A DNA stretch of 64,000 nt, from the NCBI RefSeq assembly GCF_000600975.2, contig NZ_CM002675.1, positions 21,338 through 85,337 of the forward strand, given 5' to 3'. Positions 1 to 8,323 of the stretch are shown here, piece after piece. Origin of the DNA: Limimaricola hongkongensis DSM 17492 (lineage in GTDB: Bacteria > Pseudomonadota > Alphaproteobacteria > Rhodobacterales > Rhodobacteraceae). The translations under genes and the position numbers were made by a program. A model generated the notes under the pieces. That model was not told the origin of the DNA and ran no database searches. It was given only the letters and a program-made list of their open reading frames with translations. Position 1 is the stretch's first letter; every line of letters begins with the position of its first letter.

Positions 1-119
1 TGGTCGGGGTCGAGAATGTCGGGATCGCTTTCGAGCGCAAAGCGGAAATCGGCGGCCTGCGCCGAAAGCGCCGTGGCGCTCAAAAGCGCGGCGAGCAGCG
101 TGGTCTTGCGGAAAGTCAT
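1..119 (-). CDS. Peptide-type ABC transporter substrate-binding protein, N-terminus only
   Basis: Only the first 39 codons are inside the window; the gene runs off the left edge. Translation from the ATG at 119-117 gives a classical Sec signal peptide (MTFRKTTLLAALLSATALSAQA) followed by a mature start reading ADFRFALESDPDILDPD. The phrase 'ESDPDILDPD' is typical of family 5 solute-binding proteins (DppA/OppA/NikA type), which begin by matching substrate near a 'LDP' motif. It lies 23 bp downstream of the second ATPase gene on the same strand, so it is the third visible gene of a dipeptide/oligopeptide/nickel-type importer whose permeases must lie to the left. Substrate cannot be told from this fragment. 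Confidence 0.8.
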   Translation of the reverse strand, partial: MTFRKTTLLAALLSATALSAQAADFRFALESDPDILDPD

Positions 120-142
120 GCGGTTGTACCTCTGTCTGTCGG

Positions 143-1273
143 TCAGGATGATGCCCCGGCGTTGGCCGCCGTTCCGGGTCTTTTGGCCTGGTCTTGCGTG
201 GCCCGATCGCGCGTGGCCGCCTCATAGAGCGCGAAGCGTCTTTGCGCGCCCGCGCTGCGCCCGGCGGCGGGGGTGAGGCCCGCCGCCGGACGCCTGTCGC
301 CGATCTCCTGCCAGTGATGGCAGGCGACATGGCTTTCGGGGCCCGCCGCGCGCAGATCCGGCGCGGTCGTCGCGCAATCTTCGCGCGCGAAGGGGCAACG
401 TGTGTGAAACCGGCAGCCCGATGGCGGGTTGGCCGGGCTCGGCGTCTCGCCGTTCAGCGCCAGCCGCGCCTTCTGCCCGCCATGCGCGGGCTCGGGGATC
501 GCCGAGAGAAGCGCCATGGTGTAGGGGTGGCGCGGATTGGCAAAGATCTCGTCGGTCGGGCCGCTTTCGACCACCTGTCCCAGATACATCACCGCGACCC
601 GGTCGCTCATGTGGCGGATCACCGCGAGGTCATGGGCGATGATCACCAGCGTCATGTCGAACTCTTCGCGCAGGTCGTGCAGCAGGTTCACCACCTGCGC
701 CTGCACGCTGACATCGAGCGCCGAGACCGGCTCGTCGCCGATCACCAGCCGCGGGTTCGACGCCAGCGCGCGGGCGATGCCGATGCGCTGGCGCTGGCCG
801 CCGGAAAACTCGTGCGGGTAGCGGTCGGCGTGCTCGGGGCGCAGCCCCACCTTGCGCAGCAGCCGCGCCACCTCCTGCCGGCGCTGCGCGCGGCTCAGCT
901 CGGGGCGATGCGTCTCGATCGGCTCGCCCACCAGCTTGCCGACGCTCATGCGCGGGTTGAGCGAGGAAAACGGGTCTTGGAACACGAACTGCATGTCGCG
1001 GCGAAGCTCGCGCAGATCGCGGCCCCGGATGGCCGCGATGTCGCGCCCCTCGAACTCGATCTCGCCCTCGGTCGGCTCGAGCAGCCGCATCAGGAGCCGC
1101 GCGAGCGTGGATTTGCCGCAGCCCGATTCCCCGACGATGGCGAAGGTTTCGCCGCGCTTCACCTCGATCGACACGCCGTCGACGGCGCGCACCACCGGGC
1201 CCGCGCGCATCAGCCCGCCGCCGAGCTGGAAATGTTTCTTCAGCCCGCGGGCCGCGAGGATCGTGTCGCTCAT
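143..1273 (-). CDS. ABC transporter ATP-binding protein, DppF/OppF type
   Basis: Second ATPase of a peptide-type importer; it would energise uptake from the cytoplasmic face of the membrane. The 376-residue product has Walker A (GESGCGKST, about residue 48), a Q-loop, the ABC signature FSGGQRQR, Walker B ending in GDEPVSALD and an H-loop (IIAHD). The C-terminal oligopeptide-type extension has the Cys-rich [10 protein letters not shown] segment, often a metal-binding hallmark of this family. After about residue 325 there is an unusual Ala/Arg-rich tail of roughly 50 residues with no recognisable fold. Its ATG overlaps the stop of the partner ATPase (ATGA), indicating translational coupling. 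Confidence 0.93.
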   Translation of the reverse strand: MSDTILAARGLKKHFQLGGGLMRAGPVVRAVDGVSIEVKRGETFAIVGESGCGKSTLARLLMRLLEPTEGEIEFEGRDIAAIRGRDLRELRRDMQFVFQDPFSSLNPRMSVGKLVGEPIETHRPELSRAQRRQEVARLLRKVGLRPEHADRYPHEFSGGQRQRIGIARALASNPRLVIGDEPVSALDVSVQAQVVNLLHDLREEFDMTLVIIAHDLAVIRHMSDRVAVMYLGQVVESGPTDEIFANPRHPYTMALLSAIPEPAHGGQKARLALNGETPSPANPPSGCRFHTRCPFAREDCATTAPDLRAAGPESHVACHHWQEIGDRRPAAGLTPAAGRSAGAQRRFALYEAATRDRATQDQAKRPGTAANAGASS

Positions 1274-2256
1274 GCGCTGCGCTCCAATGTCCGGTCGAGC
1301 GGGGCGAAATGGCAGGCGACGCGGTGGCCCGGCCCCTGCTGTGCCAGATCGGGGCGCGTCGCACAGACCGGTGCCGCGAACGGGCAGCGCGACGAGAACC
1401 GGCAGCCTTCGGGCATCTGCCCGATCCCCGGCACCGATCCGGGCACCGTCGACAGCCTGCGCCGCGGCCCGGTCAGCGACGGCACCGACGCCATCAGCCC
1501 GATGGTATAGGGGTGCTGCGGGTCCTCGAAGATCGCCTTGGCGGGGCCGTATTCGACCACCTGCCCCGCATACATCACCGCCACGTCGGTCGCGATCTCG
1601 GCCACCACGCCGAGGTCATGGGTGATCATGATCGTCCCCATCCCGGTTTCGGCCTGCAATTCGGCGATCAGGTCGAGGATCTGCGCCTGCACCGTGACGT
1701 CGAGCGCGGTGGTCGGCTCGTCGGCGATCAAAAGCTCGGGGTCGTTGGCCAGCGCCATGGCGATCATCACCCGCTGGCGCATGCCGCCCGACAGCTGGTG
1801 CGGGTATTCGTCCATGCGCTGCTCGGGGGCCGGGATGCCGACCCGGCGCAGCATGTCGCAGGCCCGCGCCCGCGCCGCCGCCCGGCCGCAGCGGCGGTGC
1901 CGCTCGACCGCCTCGGCGATCTGGTCGCCGATCCGGAAGGCGGGGTTCAATGAGGTCATCGGCTCCTGGAAGATCATCGCCATCCGGTCGCCGCGCATCG
2001 CCGCGATCCGGGCGTGGTCGTCGGGGGCGAGGCGTTCGCCGGCAAAGCGGATCTCGCCCGCGCCAAAGCGCACCGCGTCCTTGGGCAACAGCCCCATCAG
2101 CGCCAGCGCGGTGACGCTCTTGCCGCAGCCGCTTTCGCCGACGATGCACAGCGTTTCGTTGCGGCCGACGCGAAACGACACGTCCTGCACCACGTCCTGC
2201 CCCTGTCCGCGAAACCGGAACCGCAGGTTGTCCACCTCCAGAAGCGGCTGATCCAT
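1270..2256 (-). CDS. ABC transporter ATP-binding protein, DppD/OppD type
   Basis: First ATPase of the peptide-type import operon. It has 328 residues: Walker A GESGCGKS near residue 39, signature LSGGMRQR, Walker [10 protein letters not shown], and the C-terminal oligopeptide/dipeptide transporter domain with [10 protein letters not shown]. The ATG at 2256 was chosen because an AGGAGG ribosome binding site sits just upstream and the N-terminus then matches the family ([11 protein letters not shown]); the frame is open further upstream but that sequence is not protein-like. It is the promoter-proximal gene of ATPase-ATPase-binding protein, an order common in alphaproteobacterial peptide transporters. 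A perfect palindrome 87 bp upstream is a candidate operator. Confidence 0.94.
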   Translation of the reverse strand: MDQPLLEVDNLRFRFRGQGQDVVQDVSFRVGRNETLCIVGESGCGKSVTALALMGLLPKDAVRFGAGEIRFAGERLAPDDHARIAAMRGDRMAMIFQEPMTSLNPAFRIGDQIAEAVERHRRCGRAAARARACDMLRRVGIPAPEQRMDEYPHQLSGGMRQRVMIAMALANDPELLIADEPTTALDVTVQAQILDLIAELQAETGMGTIMITHDLGVVAEIATDVAVMYAGQVVEYGPAKAIFEDPQHPYTIGLMASVPSLTGPRRRLSTVPGSVPGIGQMPEGCRFSSRCPFAAPVCATRPDLAQQGPGHRVACHFAPLDRTLERSA

Positions 2257-2342
2257 CTGCGTCTGCCTCCTGCTTGATGGCACGAGGTGCCGCCGCGATC
2301 CTGCCTGCGAACCTATCCGCAAACCAATGCCGAATTGGTGGC

Positions 2343-2358
2343 AAATCCACGTGGATTT
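2343..2358. promoter_or_regulatory. Perfect 16-bp palindrome upstream of the peptide ABC operon, candidate operator
   Basis: The sequence AAATCCACGTGGATTT is perfectly self-complementary. It is in the 384-bp gap between the first ATPase gene (start 2256) and xylA (stop 2641). Immediately beside it (2323-2339) is ACCAAT-5 bp-ATTGGT, and CCAATTGG occurs at 2433-2440. The position suits an operator for the leftward operon. No regulator gene for it is visible in the window. Confidence 0.5.
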
Positions 2359-2561
2359 CGCAAGCCCGTAATTTCGGAAACTGCGGCAAGGCGGCACGAT
2401 GCGGATGATTGCGCCGGATTTCGGATTGGATGCCAATTGGTTCGGCGTTGTTTGACCTTTCGGAAGCGGCGCGCGCCTGCCGCCATCGGTCCAGCCCCGC
2501 CACGGGCCCCGGTTTCGACAGCGCCGCCGGGCGGCGGCGCTGTCCATCACGCCTTGGTTTT

Positions 2562-2637
2562 GCTTCGCAGGCCACGCTTGGCCCCGCAGGCCATTTTCGA
2601 CCCCGCAGGTCGCGTTCGGTCTCGCAGGCCGCGGTCG
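2562..2637. repeat. Four tandem copies of a degenerate 19-bp repeat 3' of xylA
   Basis: Four consecutive 19-bp units start at 2562, 2581, 2600 and 2619. Each holds a conserved TCGCAGG/CCGCAGG core and ends in TTG or TCG. The array ends 3 bp before the xylA stop codon, so it lies in the xylA 3' untranslated region. The rest of the 2257-2640 gap holds the palindromes noted separately and no gene that I can support. Confidence 0.7.
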
Positions 2638-2640
2638 GCC

Positions 2641-3942
2641 CTAGAGGTTGCGGTTCACGAGGTTTTCGAGCCGCTCCTGCCGTCCCGAGCGGGGCGCGGG
2701 GTTCACGCCCTCGGCCTCGACCCGCGCCGCGATTTCCTCGAAACCGCCCGCCAGCATGGCTTGGGCCGCCTCGCTGTCCCAGCCCGCGTAGCGCGCCGTC
2801 CGCGCCTCTTCGAGCTTGCCGTCCTCCAGCATCCGCGCCGCCGCCTTGAAGCCTGCCGCGCAAGCATCCATGCCGCCGACATGGGCGAGGATCAGGTCTT
2901 CGGGGTCCAGCGACTGGCGCCTGAGCTTGGCGTCGAAATTGGTGCCGCCGGTGGTGAACCCGCCCGCGCGCAGCACCTCGTAATAGGCGAGCGCCATTTC
3001 CGGCACGTTGTTGGGGAACTGGTCGGTGTCCCAGCCCGACTGGTAGTCGTTGCGGTTCATGTCGATGGAGCCGAAGATGCCAAGCTCGCGCGCCAGCGCC
3101 AGCTCGTGTTCGAAGCTGTGCCCGGCGAGGATCGCGTGGCCCTGCTCGATATTGACCTTCACGTCCTTCTCCAGGCCGAAATCCTTGAGGAAGCCGTACA
3201 CCGTGGCGACGTCGTAGTCGTATTGGTGCTTGGTCGGCTCCTGCGGCTTGGGCTCGATCAGGATGGTGCCGTCAAAGCCGATCTTGCGGGCGTATTCGAC
3301 CGCCTGGGCCAGGAACCGCCCGGCCTGCTGGCGCTCGCGGCCCATATCGGTGTTGAGAAGCGTCTCGTAGCCCTCGCGCCCGCCCCAGAGCACGTAATTC
3401 TCGCCGCCGAGCTGGTGGGTGGCGTCGATGCAGGTCTTTACCGTGGCGGCGGCGAAGGCATAGACGTCCGGGTCGGGGTTGGTCGCGGCGCCCGACATGT
3501 AGCGGCGATGCGAAAACAGGTTGGCCGTGCCCCACAGAAGCTTGGTGCCCGTCGTCTCCATCTTGTTCTGCAAGTAATCGGTGATCTCGCGCAGGTTGCG
3601 GGTGTTCTCGGCGAAATCCGCGCCTTCGGGCCGCGCGTCGACATCGTGGAAGCAGAAATACGGGGTGCCGAGGATCCCGAACATCTCGAACGCCACGTCG
3701 GCCTTGAGCCTGGCCTTCTCCATGCCGTCGCCGAACCATGGCCGCTCGAAGGTCTGCCCGCCGAACGGATCGCCGCCCTCCCATGCAAAGCTGTGCCAAT
3801 AGGCCACCGAAAAGCGCAGGTGATCGCGCATCGGCTTGCCCAAGACGACCTCGTCGGGGTCGTAATGGCGAAAGGCGAACTCGTTGCCGCTTTGCGGTCC
3901 CTCGTGGCGGATCGCCGGGATATCCTTGAAGAAATCGCTCAT
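2641..3942 (-). CDS. xylA: Xylose isomerase
   Basis: Converts D-xylose to D-xylulose (and glucose to fructose) in the cytoplasm, a homotetrameric metal-dependent TIM barrel. The 433-residue product is the usual length of the longer (class II) form. Visible motifs include the catalytic histidine region [17 protein letters not shown], the metal-binding segment [34 protein letters not shown], and the second metal site around [18 protein letters not shown]. The start at 3942 ([16 protein letters not shown]) matches the family. It appears monocistronic; xylB, xylR and a xylose transporter are not adjacent, so its pathway partners must be elsewhere. A 19-bp tandem repeat follows the stop codon. Confidence 0.97.
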   Translation of the reverse strand: MSDFFKDIPAIRHEGPQSGNEFAFRHYDPDEVVLGKPMRDHLRFSVAYWHSFAWEGGDPFGGQTFERPWFGDGMEKARLKADVAFEMFGILGTPYFCFHDVDARPEGADFAENTRNLREITDYLQNKMETTGTKLLWGTANLFSHRRYMSGAATNPDPDVYAFAAATVKTCIDATHQLGGENYVLWGGREGYETLLNTDMGRERQQAGRFLAQAVEYARKIGFDGTILIEPKPQEPTKHQYDYDVATVYGFLKDFGLEKDVKVNIEQGHAILAGHSFEHELALARELGIFGSIDMNRNDYQSGWDTDQFPNNVPEMALAYYEVLRAGGFTTGGTNFDAKLRRQSLDPEDLILAHVGGMDACAAGFKAAARMLEDGKLEEARTARYAGWDSEAAQAMLAGGFEEIAARVEAEGVNPAPRSGRQERLENLVNRNL

Positions 3943-4155
3943 CCTGTCCTCGCTCTGTCTGGCGGCGGGCGGCCATGGGCCCGCATCGCGCCGACGCTAC
4001 GCCGCCGCGGTGCCGCGCGCAAAGGGGGCTGCGCGGAACCATGGCGCGCGCCCCGCATTGGCCCTGCAACCGGCGCATCGGCGCCACCCGACACGACATC
4101 GGCGCAGCCGCGTCACCGACACGAGACCGGCGCGCCCGCGCCGCAAGGAGCCGTC

Positions 4156-4314
4156 ATGGACATCATCCGCATCATCATCGCCTTCCTGCTGCCGCCGCTC
4201 GGCGTGTTCCTGCAAGAGGGACTGGGCAAGCATTTCTGGATCAACGTGATCCTGACGCTGCTGGGCTACATCCCCGGCATCATCCACGCGCTCTACATCA
4301 TCATCAAGCGCTGA
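4156..4314 (+). CDS. YqaE/Pmp3-family small membrane protein
   Basis: A 52-residue, very hydrophobic proteolipid of the Pmp3/UPF0057 family, thought to sit in the cytoplasmic membrane as a two-helix hairpin and linked to membrane potential or salt stress in other organisms. The family pattern is clear: MDIIRIIIAFLLPPLGVFLQ, then FWINVILTLLGYIPGIIHALYIIIK. The ATG at 4156 is preceded by AAGGAG at a good distance. It lies 48 bp before the DUF2238-like gene and may be its operon leader, but a link to the carotenoid genes is not shown. Confidence 0.9.
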   Translation: MDIIRIIIAFLLPPLGVFLQEGLGKHFWINVILTLLGYIPGIIHALYIIIKR

Positions 4315-4362
4315 GCCGGAGCGCCGCACCCGCCGAAAAGAGCCCATGCCCGAGACCACGAC

Positions 4363-5070
4363 ATGATCCATGCCAGCCTCTGGCCCAGCCCCGCCCTGCC
4401 GCGCCTTCTGCGCGCGCTCGCCTGGGGCGGCGCGGCCTTGATCGCGGCGGCGGGGGCGCTGACCGGACAGGGGCTTTTGACGCTCGGCGCGGGCGGCGCG
4501 ATGGCGCTGGCGGCGCTGCTGCCGCTTTACACGTGGCTTTCGGGGATCGAGATGCCGCGCGGGCTGGCCACCGGGGTGCTGGTGTTCTGCCTTGCCGCCT
4601 TCGTGCTGGGCGAGGCGGGCGGCTTCTACCGCGACGTGCCCGCATGGGATGCGGGGCTGCATTTCGTCGCCTCGGCGGTGCTGGCGATCGCGGGCGTGGC
4701 GCTGGCGCTCTTGCCCACGGCGGGCGCGCCGCCGCGCACCGCGTTTTGGGTGCTGGGCACGCTCGGCGTCGGGCTCGCGGCGCTGGTCGGCGGCGCGTGG
4801 GAATTGTTAGAATTCACCATCGACGCGCTCTTTGGCACCAATGCGCAGCGCTCGGGCCTGCCCGACACGATGGGCGACGTGGCGGTCAACCTCGCGGGTG
4901 CGACCTATGGCGCGCTCGCCGCCCGCGCCCGGCTGCGCCACGGCGCGCGCTGGCCGCTTTCGGGTCTGCTGGTCGATCTGTGCGCGCGCAACCCGGTGAT
5001 CTATGGCGGCTGGACGGGGCGGTGCTTTCCGGCCCACAAGACGGAGATCATCCCGCAGGAGAGGCCATGA
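4363..5070 (+). CDS. DUF2238/YjdF-like integral membrane protein beside carotenoid aldH
   Basis: A 235-residue polytopic membrane protein with about five or six hydrophobic segments. The region VPAWDAGLHFVAS ... GGAWELLEFTIDALFG ... DTMGDVAVNLAGATYGA matches the conserved WD-xx-LH, WE-xx-E and D-T-xx-D-x-x-x-N pattern of the DUF2238/YjdF family, whose function is unknown. Its stop overlaps the ATG of the aldehyde dehydrogenase (ATGA), so the two are translationally coupled. That coupling suggests a role in making, placing or exporting the C30 carotenoid end product, but this is inference from context only. The C-terminal soluble tail (about residues 205-235) is atypically Cys/Pro rich for the family as far as I can judge. 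Confidence 0.75.
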   Translation: MIHASLWPSPALPRLLRALAWGGAALIAAAGALTGQGLLTLGAGGAMALAALLPLYTWLSGIEMPRGLATGVLVFCLAAFVLGEAGGFYRDVPAWDAGLHFVASAVLAIAGVALALLPTAGAPPRTAFWVLGTLGVGLAALVGGAWELLEFTIDALFGTNAQRSGLPDTMGDVAVNLAGATYGALAARARLRHGARWPLSGLLVDLCARNPVIYGGWTGRCFPAHKTEIIPQERP

Positions 5071-6422
5071 CCCCGCTCGACGACGCGCTGACCGCCCTGA
5101 GCGGCCCCGAAACGCCGCCCTCGCGCGCCGAACGCGCCGCCCACTTGGCCGCACTCATGCGCGAAACCCGCGCCCATGCCGACGCGGCGGTCGCCGCCAT
5201 CGACGCCGATTTCGGCGGCCGCCCCGGCCCCGAGACGCTGCTCACCGAGGTCGCGATGGTGGTCGGTGCCACCCAGCACGCGCGCCGCCACCTGCGCCGC
5301 TGGATGCGGCCCGAACGGGTCGTGCTGCCGCCGCACACATGGCCCTCCACCGCCCGCGTCGAGCGGGTGCCCTTGGGCACCGTCGGCATCCTTGGCCCTT
5401 GGAACTATCCGCTGCAACTGGCGCTGGTGCCGCTCGCCGCAGCACTTGCGGGCGGCAACCGCGCGATCCTGCACCCGTCCGAGCACACGCCCCGCACCGC
5501 CGAGCTGATCGCCCGCATCGTCGAGCGCGCCGTCCCCGACCGCGCCCGCTGCGTCAATGGCGGCGCCGATGTCGCGCAGGCCATCGCCGCCGCGCCGCTC
5601 GACGGGCTGTTCTTCACCGGCTCGACCGGCACGGGCCGCCACGTGATGCGCGCCGCATCCGAAAACCTCGTGCCGGTGACGCTGGAGCTGGGCGGCAAAT
5701 CCCCGGCGCTGATCCGCGCCGACGCCGATCTCGACGCCGCCGCCGCCTCGATCATGGCGGGGAAACTTCTGAACGCGGGCCAGACCTGCGTGGCGCCCGA
5801 TTACGTGCTGGTGCCGCGCGACCGGCTCGACGATCTGGTGGCGGCGCTGCGCCGCGCCACCCGCGCGCTCTACCCCGATCCCGACGGGCCGGATTACGCC
5901 GCCATCGCCCGCCCCGCCGACCGCGACCGGCTCGCCGCGCTGACGGCAGACGCCCATGCCGTGCCGCTGATGGACACCCCGCCCAGACCGCCGCGCATGG
6001 GCGCCGTGGCCCTGATCGATCCCGGCCCCGACCACCCGGCGATGCGGGACGAGATCTTCGGCCCGGTGCTGCCGGTGATCCCCTATGACGACCCCGCGCA
6101 GGCGCGCGGGTTCATCAACGCCCGCCCCTGCCCGCTCGCGCTCTATGTCTATGGCCGCGACACGGCGGCGGCGCGCGACGAGGCGCGGGCGATCCCCTCT
6201 GGCGGCGCCGTCATCAACGAAGCGGTGATCCATGTCGGCATTCACCAGCTGCCCTTCGGCGGCGCCGGGGCCTCCGGCATGGGCGCCTATCACGGCCAAG
6301 AGGGGTTTCGCGCCTTCACCCGCCCGCGGTCGATCATGGTCGCGCGCCGCTCGCTGGCCCGGCTGGTCCGCCCGCCCTACGGCAAGACGGTCGATCGCAT
6401 CACCCGCGCGCTGATCGGCTGA
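5067..6422 (+). CDS. Aldehyde dehydrogenase, probably the apocarotenal (AldH) step
   Basis: NAD(P)-dependent aldehyde dehydrogenase of the class 3/coniferyl-aldehyde branch (451 residues, no separate membrane anchor). Visible motifs: GPWNYPLQLAL (about 110-120), the nucleotide-binding FTGSTGTGR (183-191), general base Glu207 in ELGGK and catalytic Cys241 in NAGQTCVAPDY. In staphyloxanthin-type pathways an AldH of this branch oxidises the terminal aldehyde of diaponeurosporene/diapolycopene to the carboxylate that is then glycosylated. Convergent, only 3 bp apart, with the CrtQ-like gene, and coupled to the DUF2238-like gene upstream. The carotenoid assignment rests on context; the enzyme family itself is certain. 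Confidence 0.85.
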   Translation: MTPLDDALTALSGPETPPSRAERAAHLAALMRETRAHADAAVAAIDADFGGRPGPETLLTEVAMVVGATQHARRHLRRWMRPERVVLPPHTWPSTARVERVPLGTVGILGPWNYPLQLALVPLAAALAGGNRAILHPSEHTPRTAELIARIVERAVPDRARCVNGGADVAQAIAAAPLDGLFFTGSTGTGRHVMRAASENLVPVTLELGGKSPALIRADADLDAAAASIMAGKLLNAGQTCVAPDYVLVPRDRLDDLVAALRRATRALYPDPDGPDYAAIARPADRDRLAALTADAHAVPLMDTPPRPPRMGAVALIDPGPDHPAMRDEIFGPVLPVIPYDDPAQARGFINARPCPLALYVYGRDTAAARDEARAIPSGGAVINEAVIHVGIHQLPFGGAGASGMGAYHGQEGFRAFTRPRSIMVARRSLARLVRPPYGKTVDRITRALIG

Positions 6423-6425
6423 GCT

Positions 6426-7547
6426 TCAGCCGATGCCGTAATCGCGCCCGCGCCAGACCGCGCGCCGCCCGCGGCCCGCGTTCCACAGCGCCGCGAACTG
6501 GATCGCCAGCACCACCATGACGCCCAAGGGGTGCGCGGCGACCGACAGCCATGATTGCCGCAGCCGAACCGCCATCGCCATTCGCGCGCCAAGCACCATG
6601 GCACAGGCCAGCGCCGACAGCGCCACGGGCCACGCCGCCCCGGCGACCAGCCCGGCGATCAGCGTCAGAAACGGCAGCACGTGCCCGCCGAACAGCAGAA
6701 TCGTCCAGACCGGCAGCGCCCGCTTCGTCGCCATCCCCTCGGTCGCGTTCTTGGAAAACCCGTCCCAGATCTGGCGCGGCGTGGCGTACATCCGGCAGGT
6801 CGCCACCGGCGTCGCGTCGCACAGATCCGTGCGCCCGCCCGTGCCCCGCACCCGGCGCGGCAACTCCAACCCGTCATGCATCCGGCCCGCAAAGGCCGCG
6901 TGCCCGCCCGCCGCCGTATAGGCGTCGCGCCGCACCGCCATCAGCTGGCCGCAGCCCGCGCCAAAGGCCGGGTCGGGCCGGGCGCGGGCCATCGGCAGCG
7001 GCAGGTATCCCAGCAGCGTGGTGAAGATCTGCGGGATCACGATCTTCTCGGCCCATGTCGGTGTGCGCTGCCCCGGAAACCCGCTCAGAAGATCGAGCCC
7101 GCGCCGCGTCATCTCCCCCGACAGCCGGGTCGCCGCGTCGGGCGCAAGCCGCACATCCGCATCGACGAAAAGCATCACCGGGTGCCGGGCATGGCGCGAC
7201 ACCTGCCAGCAGGCATGGGTCTTGCCGATCCAGCCCTCAGGCAGCGCCGCCCCCCGCACCAGCCGCAGCCGCGCGTCCGATTCCGCCCGCGCGGCCACGA
7301 TGGCGTCGGTCCCGTCGGTCGAGCCGTCATCGAGCACGACGACCTCCAGCTCGACCCCGCGCTGACCGAGCGCGGCGTCCAGCGCCGCGCCGATATTGCC
7401 CGCCTCGTCGCGCGCCGGGATCAGGATCGACACCGCGTCCCCCCCCGTCCCTTCGGGCGGGCGCAGCACCGACAGGTTCACCACGCACATCGCCGCGAAC
7501 AGCGCCGCCAGCGCGAGACCGATGATCGACAGGATCAGCAGCATCAT
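6426..7547 (-). CDS. crtQ: CrtQ-like family 2 glycosyltransferase
   Basis: A membrane-anchored GT-A glycosyltransferase, 373 residues. An N-terminal transmembrane helix (residues 2-28) precedes the GT2 core: ILIPARDEAGNI, LDDGSTDGT (D73-D74), GKTHACW and the metal-binding VDADVRL (D129-x-D131). Two or three C-terminal membrane helices follow (about 285-360). This layout is that of CrtQ, which glucosylates the carboxyl group of 4,4'-diaponeurosporenoate; hopanoid and sphingoid GT2 enzymes share it. It is the last gene of the leftward desaturase-desaturase-acyltransferase-glycosyltransferase operon, and its ATG overlaps the acyltransferase stop. The context supports carotenoid glycosylation; sugar and acceptor are not provable here. 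Confidence 0.75.
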   Translation of the reverse strand: MMLLILSIIGLALAALFAAMCVVNLSVLRPPEGTGGDAVSILIPARDEAGNIGAALDAALGQRGVELEVVVLDDGSTDGTDAIVAARAESDARLRLVRGAALPEGWIGKTHACWQVSRHARHPVMLFVDADVRLAPDAATRLSGEMTRRGLDLLSGFPGQRTPTWAEKIVIPQIFTTLLGYLPLPMARARPDPAFGAGCGQLMAVRRDAYTAAGGHAAFAGRMHDGLELPRRVRGTGGRTDLCDATPVATCRMYATPRQIWDGFSKNATEGMATKRALPVWTILLFGGHVLPFLTLIAGLVAGAAWPVALSALACAMVLGARMAMAVRLRQSWLSVAAHPLGVMVVLAIQFAALWNAGRGRRAVWRGRDYGIG

Positions 7548-8323
7548 TTCTCCCCGTGATCGGGCACGAAACGCCGCCCCGACAGCATCGCCCGGCCCCG
7601 TTGCCAGAGCCCATACACCCCGCCGGTGCCGCGCGCCCCGCCGATCGCCGTCTCGAAGGCCGACGCCTCGCGCGCCATCGCCAGCGCCGCCAGCGCGTCG
7701 CAGTTTTCCGTCACCGCCGCCTCCAGCCGCGCCGCGAGATCGCGCGCGCCCTCCTGCGCCCCCGCCTCGATAGGCGCGCCGAACCGCAACAGCGCCTCGG
7801 GCCGTTTTTCCGACCAGAACGGGTATTCGAGCGCCAGCGGCAGCGCCACCAGATGCGGCGCCCGCGCCAGCAGATGCGCGGCCCCGGGCCGCAGCCCGAT
7901 CGGGCGTTCGCGCGCATCCGCGAACCTGCCCTGCGCGGTGATCCAGAGCACCCGGTCGCTCCGTTCCACGAGCGACCCGGCGGTGCGCAGAAACCCGGCG
8001 GCCCCGCGCCGTCCCTCTTCGACGCCGAACAGCCCGATCCGCGCCATGAACGGGTACTTGTCGAGCATCGCCGCCTCGATCGGGCCGAACCCCTCGCGGC
8101 CCGGAAAGAGCTGCTCATGCAGCCCGATCATCACCGCCGGGTCCCACCATGACGGGTGGTTCGCCACGACCATCACCGGCCTGCCCTCCGGCAGATCCGG
8201 CAGGCCGGGCCGGGCGATGCGCACCGCCCGGAACTGCGCGGCCAGCTGGCGCCGCATCACGCCCGCGAAGAACCGCGCCATCGGCGCGGAGCGCCGCGCC
8301 TCGGGCTCACTCGGCGGCGACAT
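7544..8323 (-). CDS. CrtO-like lysophospholipid-type acyltransferase
   Basis: A PlsC-type acyltransferase of 259 residues. The catalytic HX4D motif is visible as NHPSWWD (H56, D61), followed by GFGPIEAAMLDKYPFMARIG and a GRF/ADARERP block that fits the substrate-binding region. In staphyloxanthin-like pathways an unrelated or related acyltransferase (CrtO) puts a fatty acid on the sugar of the glycosyl carotenoate; here the position between the desaturases and the glycosyltransferase suggests the same job. I chose the ATG at 8323, which overlaps the 3' end of the upstream desaturase by 17 bp; an in-frame start at 8356 exists but would overlap more. Substrate is inferred from context only. Confidence 0.75.
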   Translation of the reverse strand: MSPPSEPEARRSAPMARFFAGVMRRQLAAQFRAVRIARPGLPDLPEGRPVMVVANHPSWWDPAVMIGLHEQLFPGREGFGPIEAAMLDKYPFMARIGLFGVEEGRRGAAGFLRTAGSLVERSDRVLWITAQGRFADARERPIGLRPGAAHLLARAPHLVALPLALEYPFWSEKRPEALLRFGAPIEAGAQEGARDLAARLEAAVTENCDALAALAMAREASAFETAIGGARGTGGVYGLWQRGRAMLSGRRFVPDHGEK

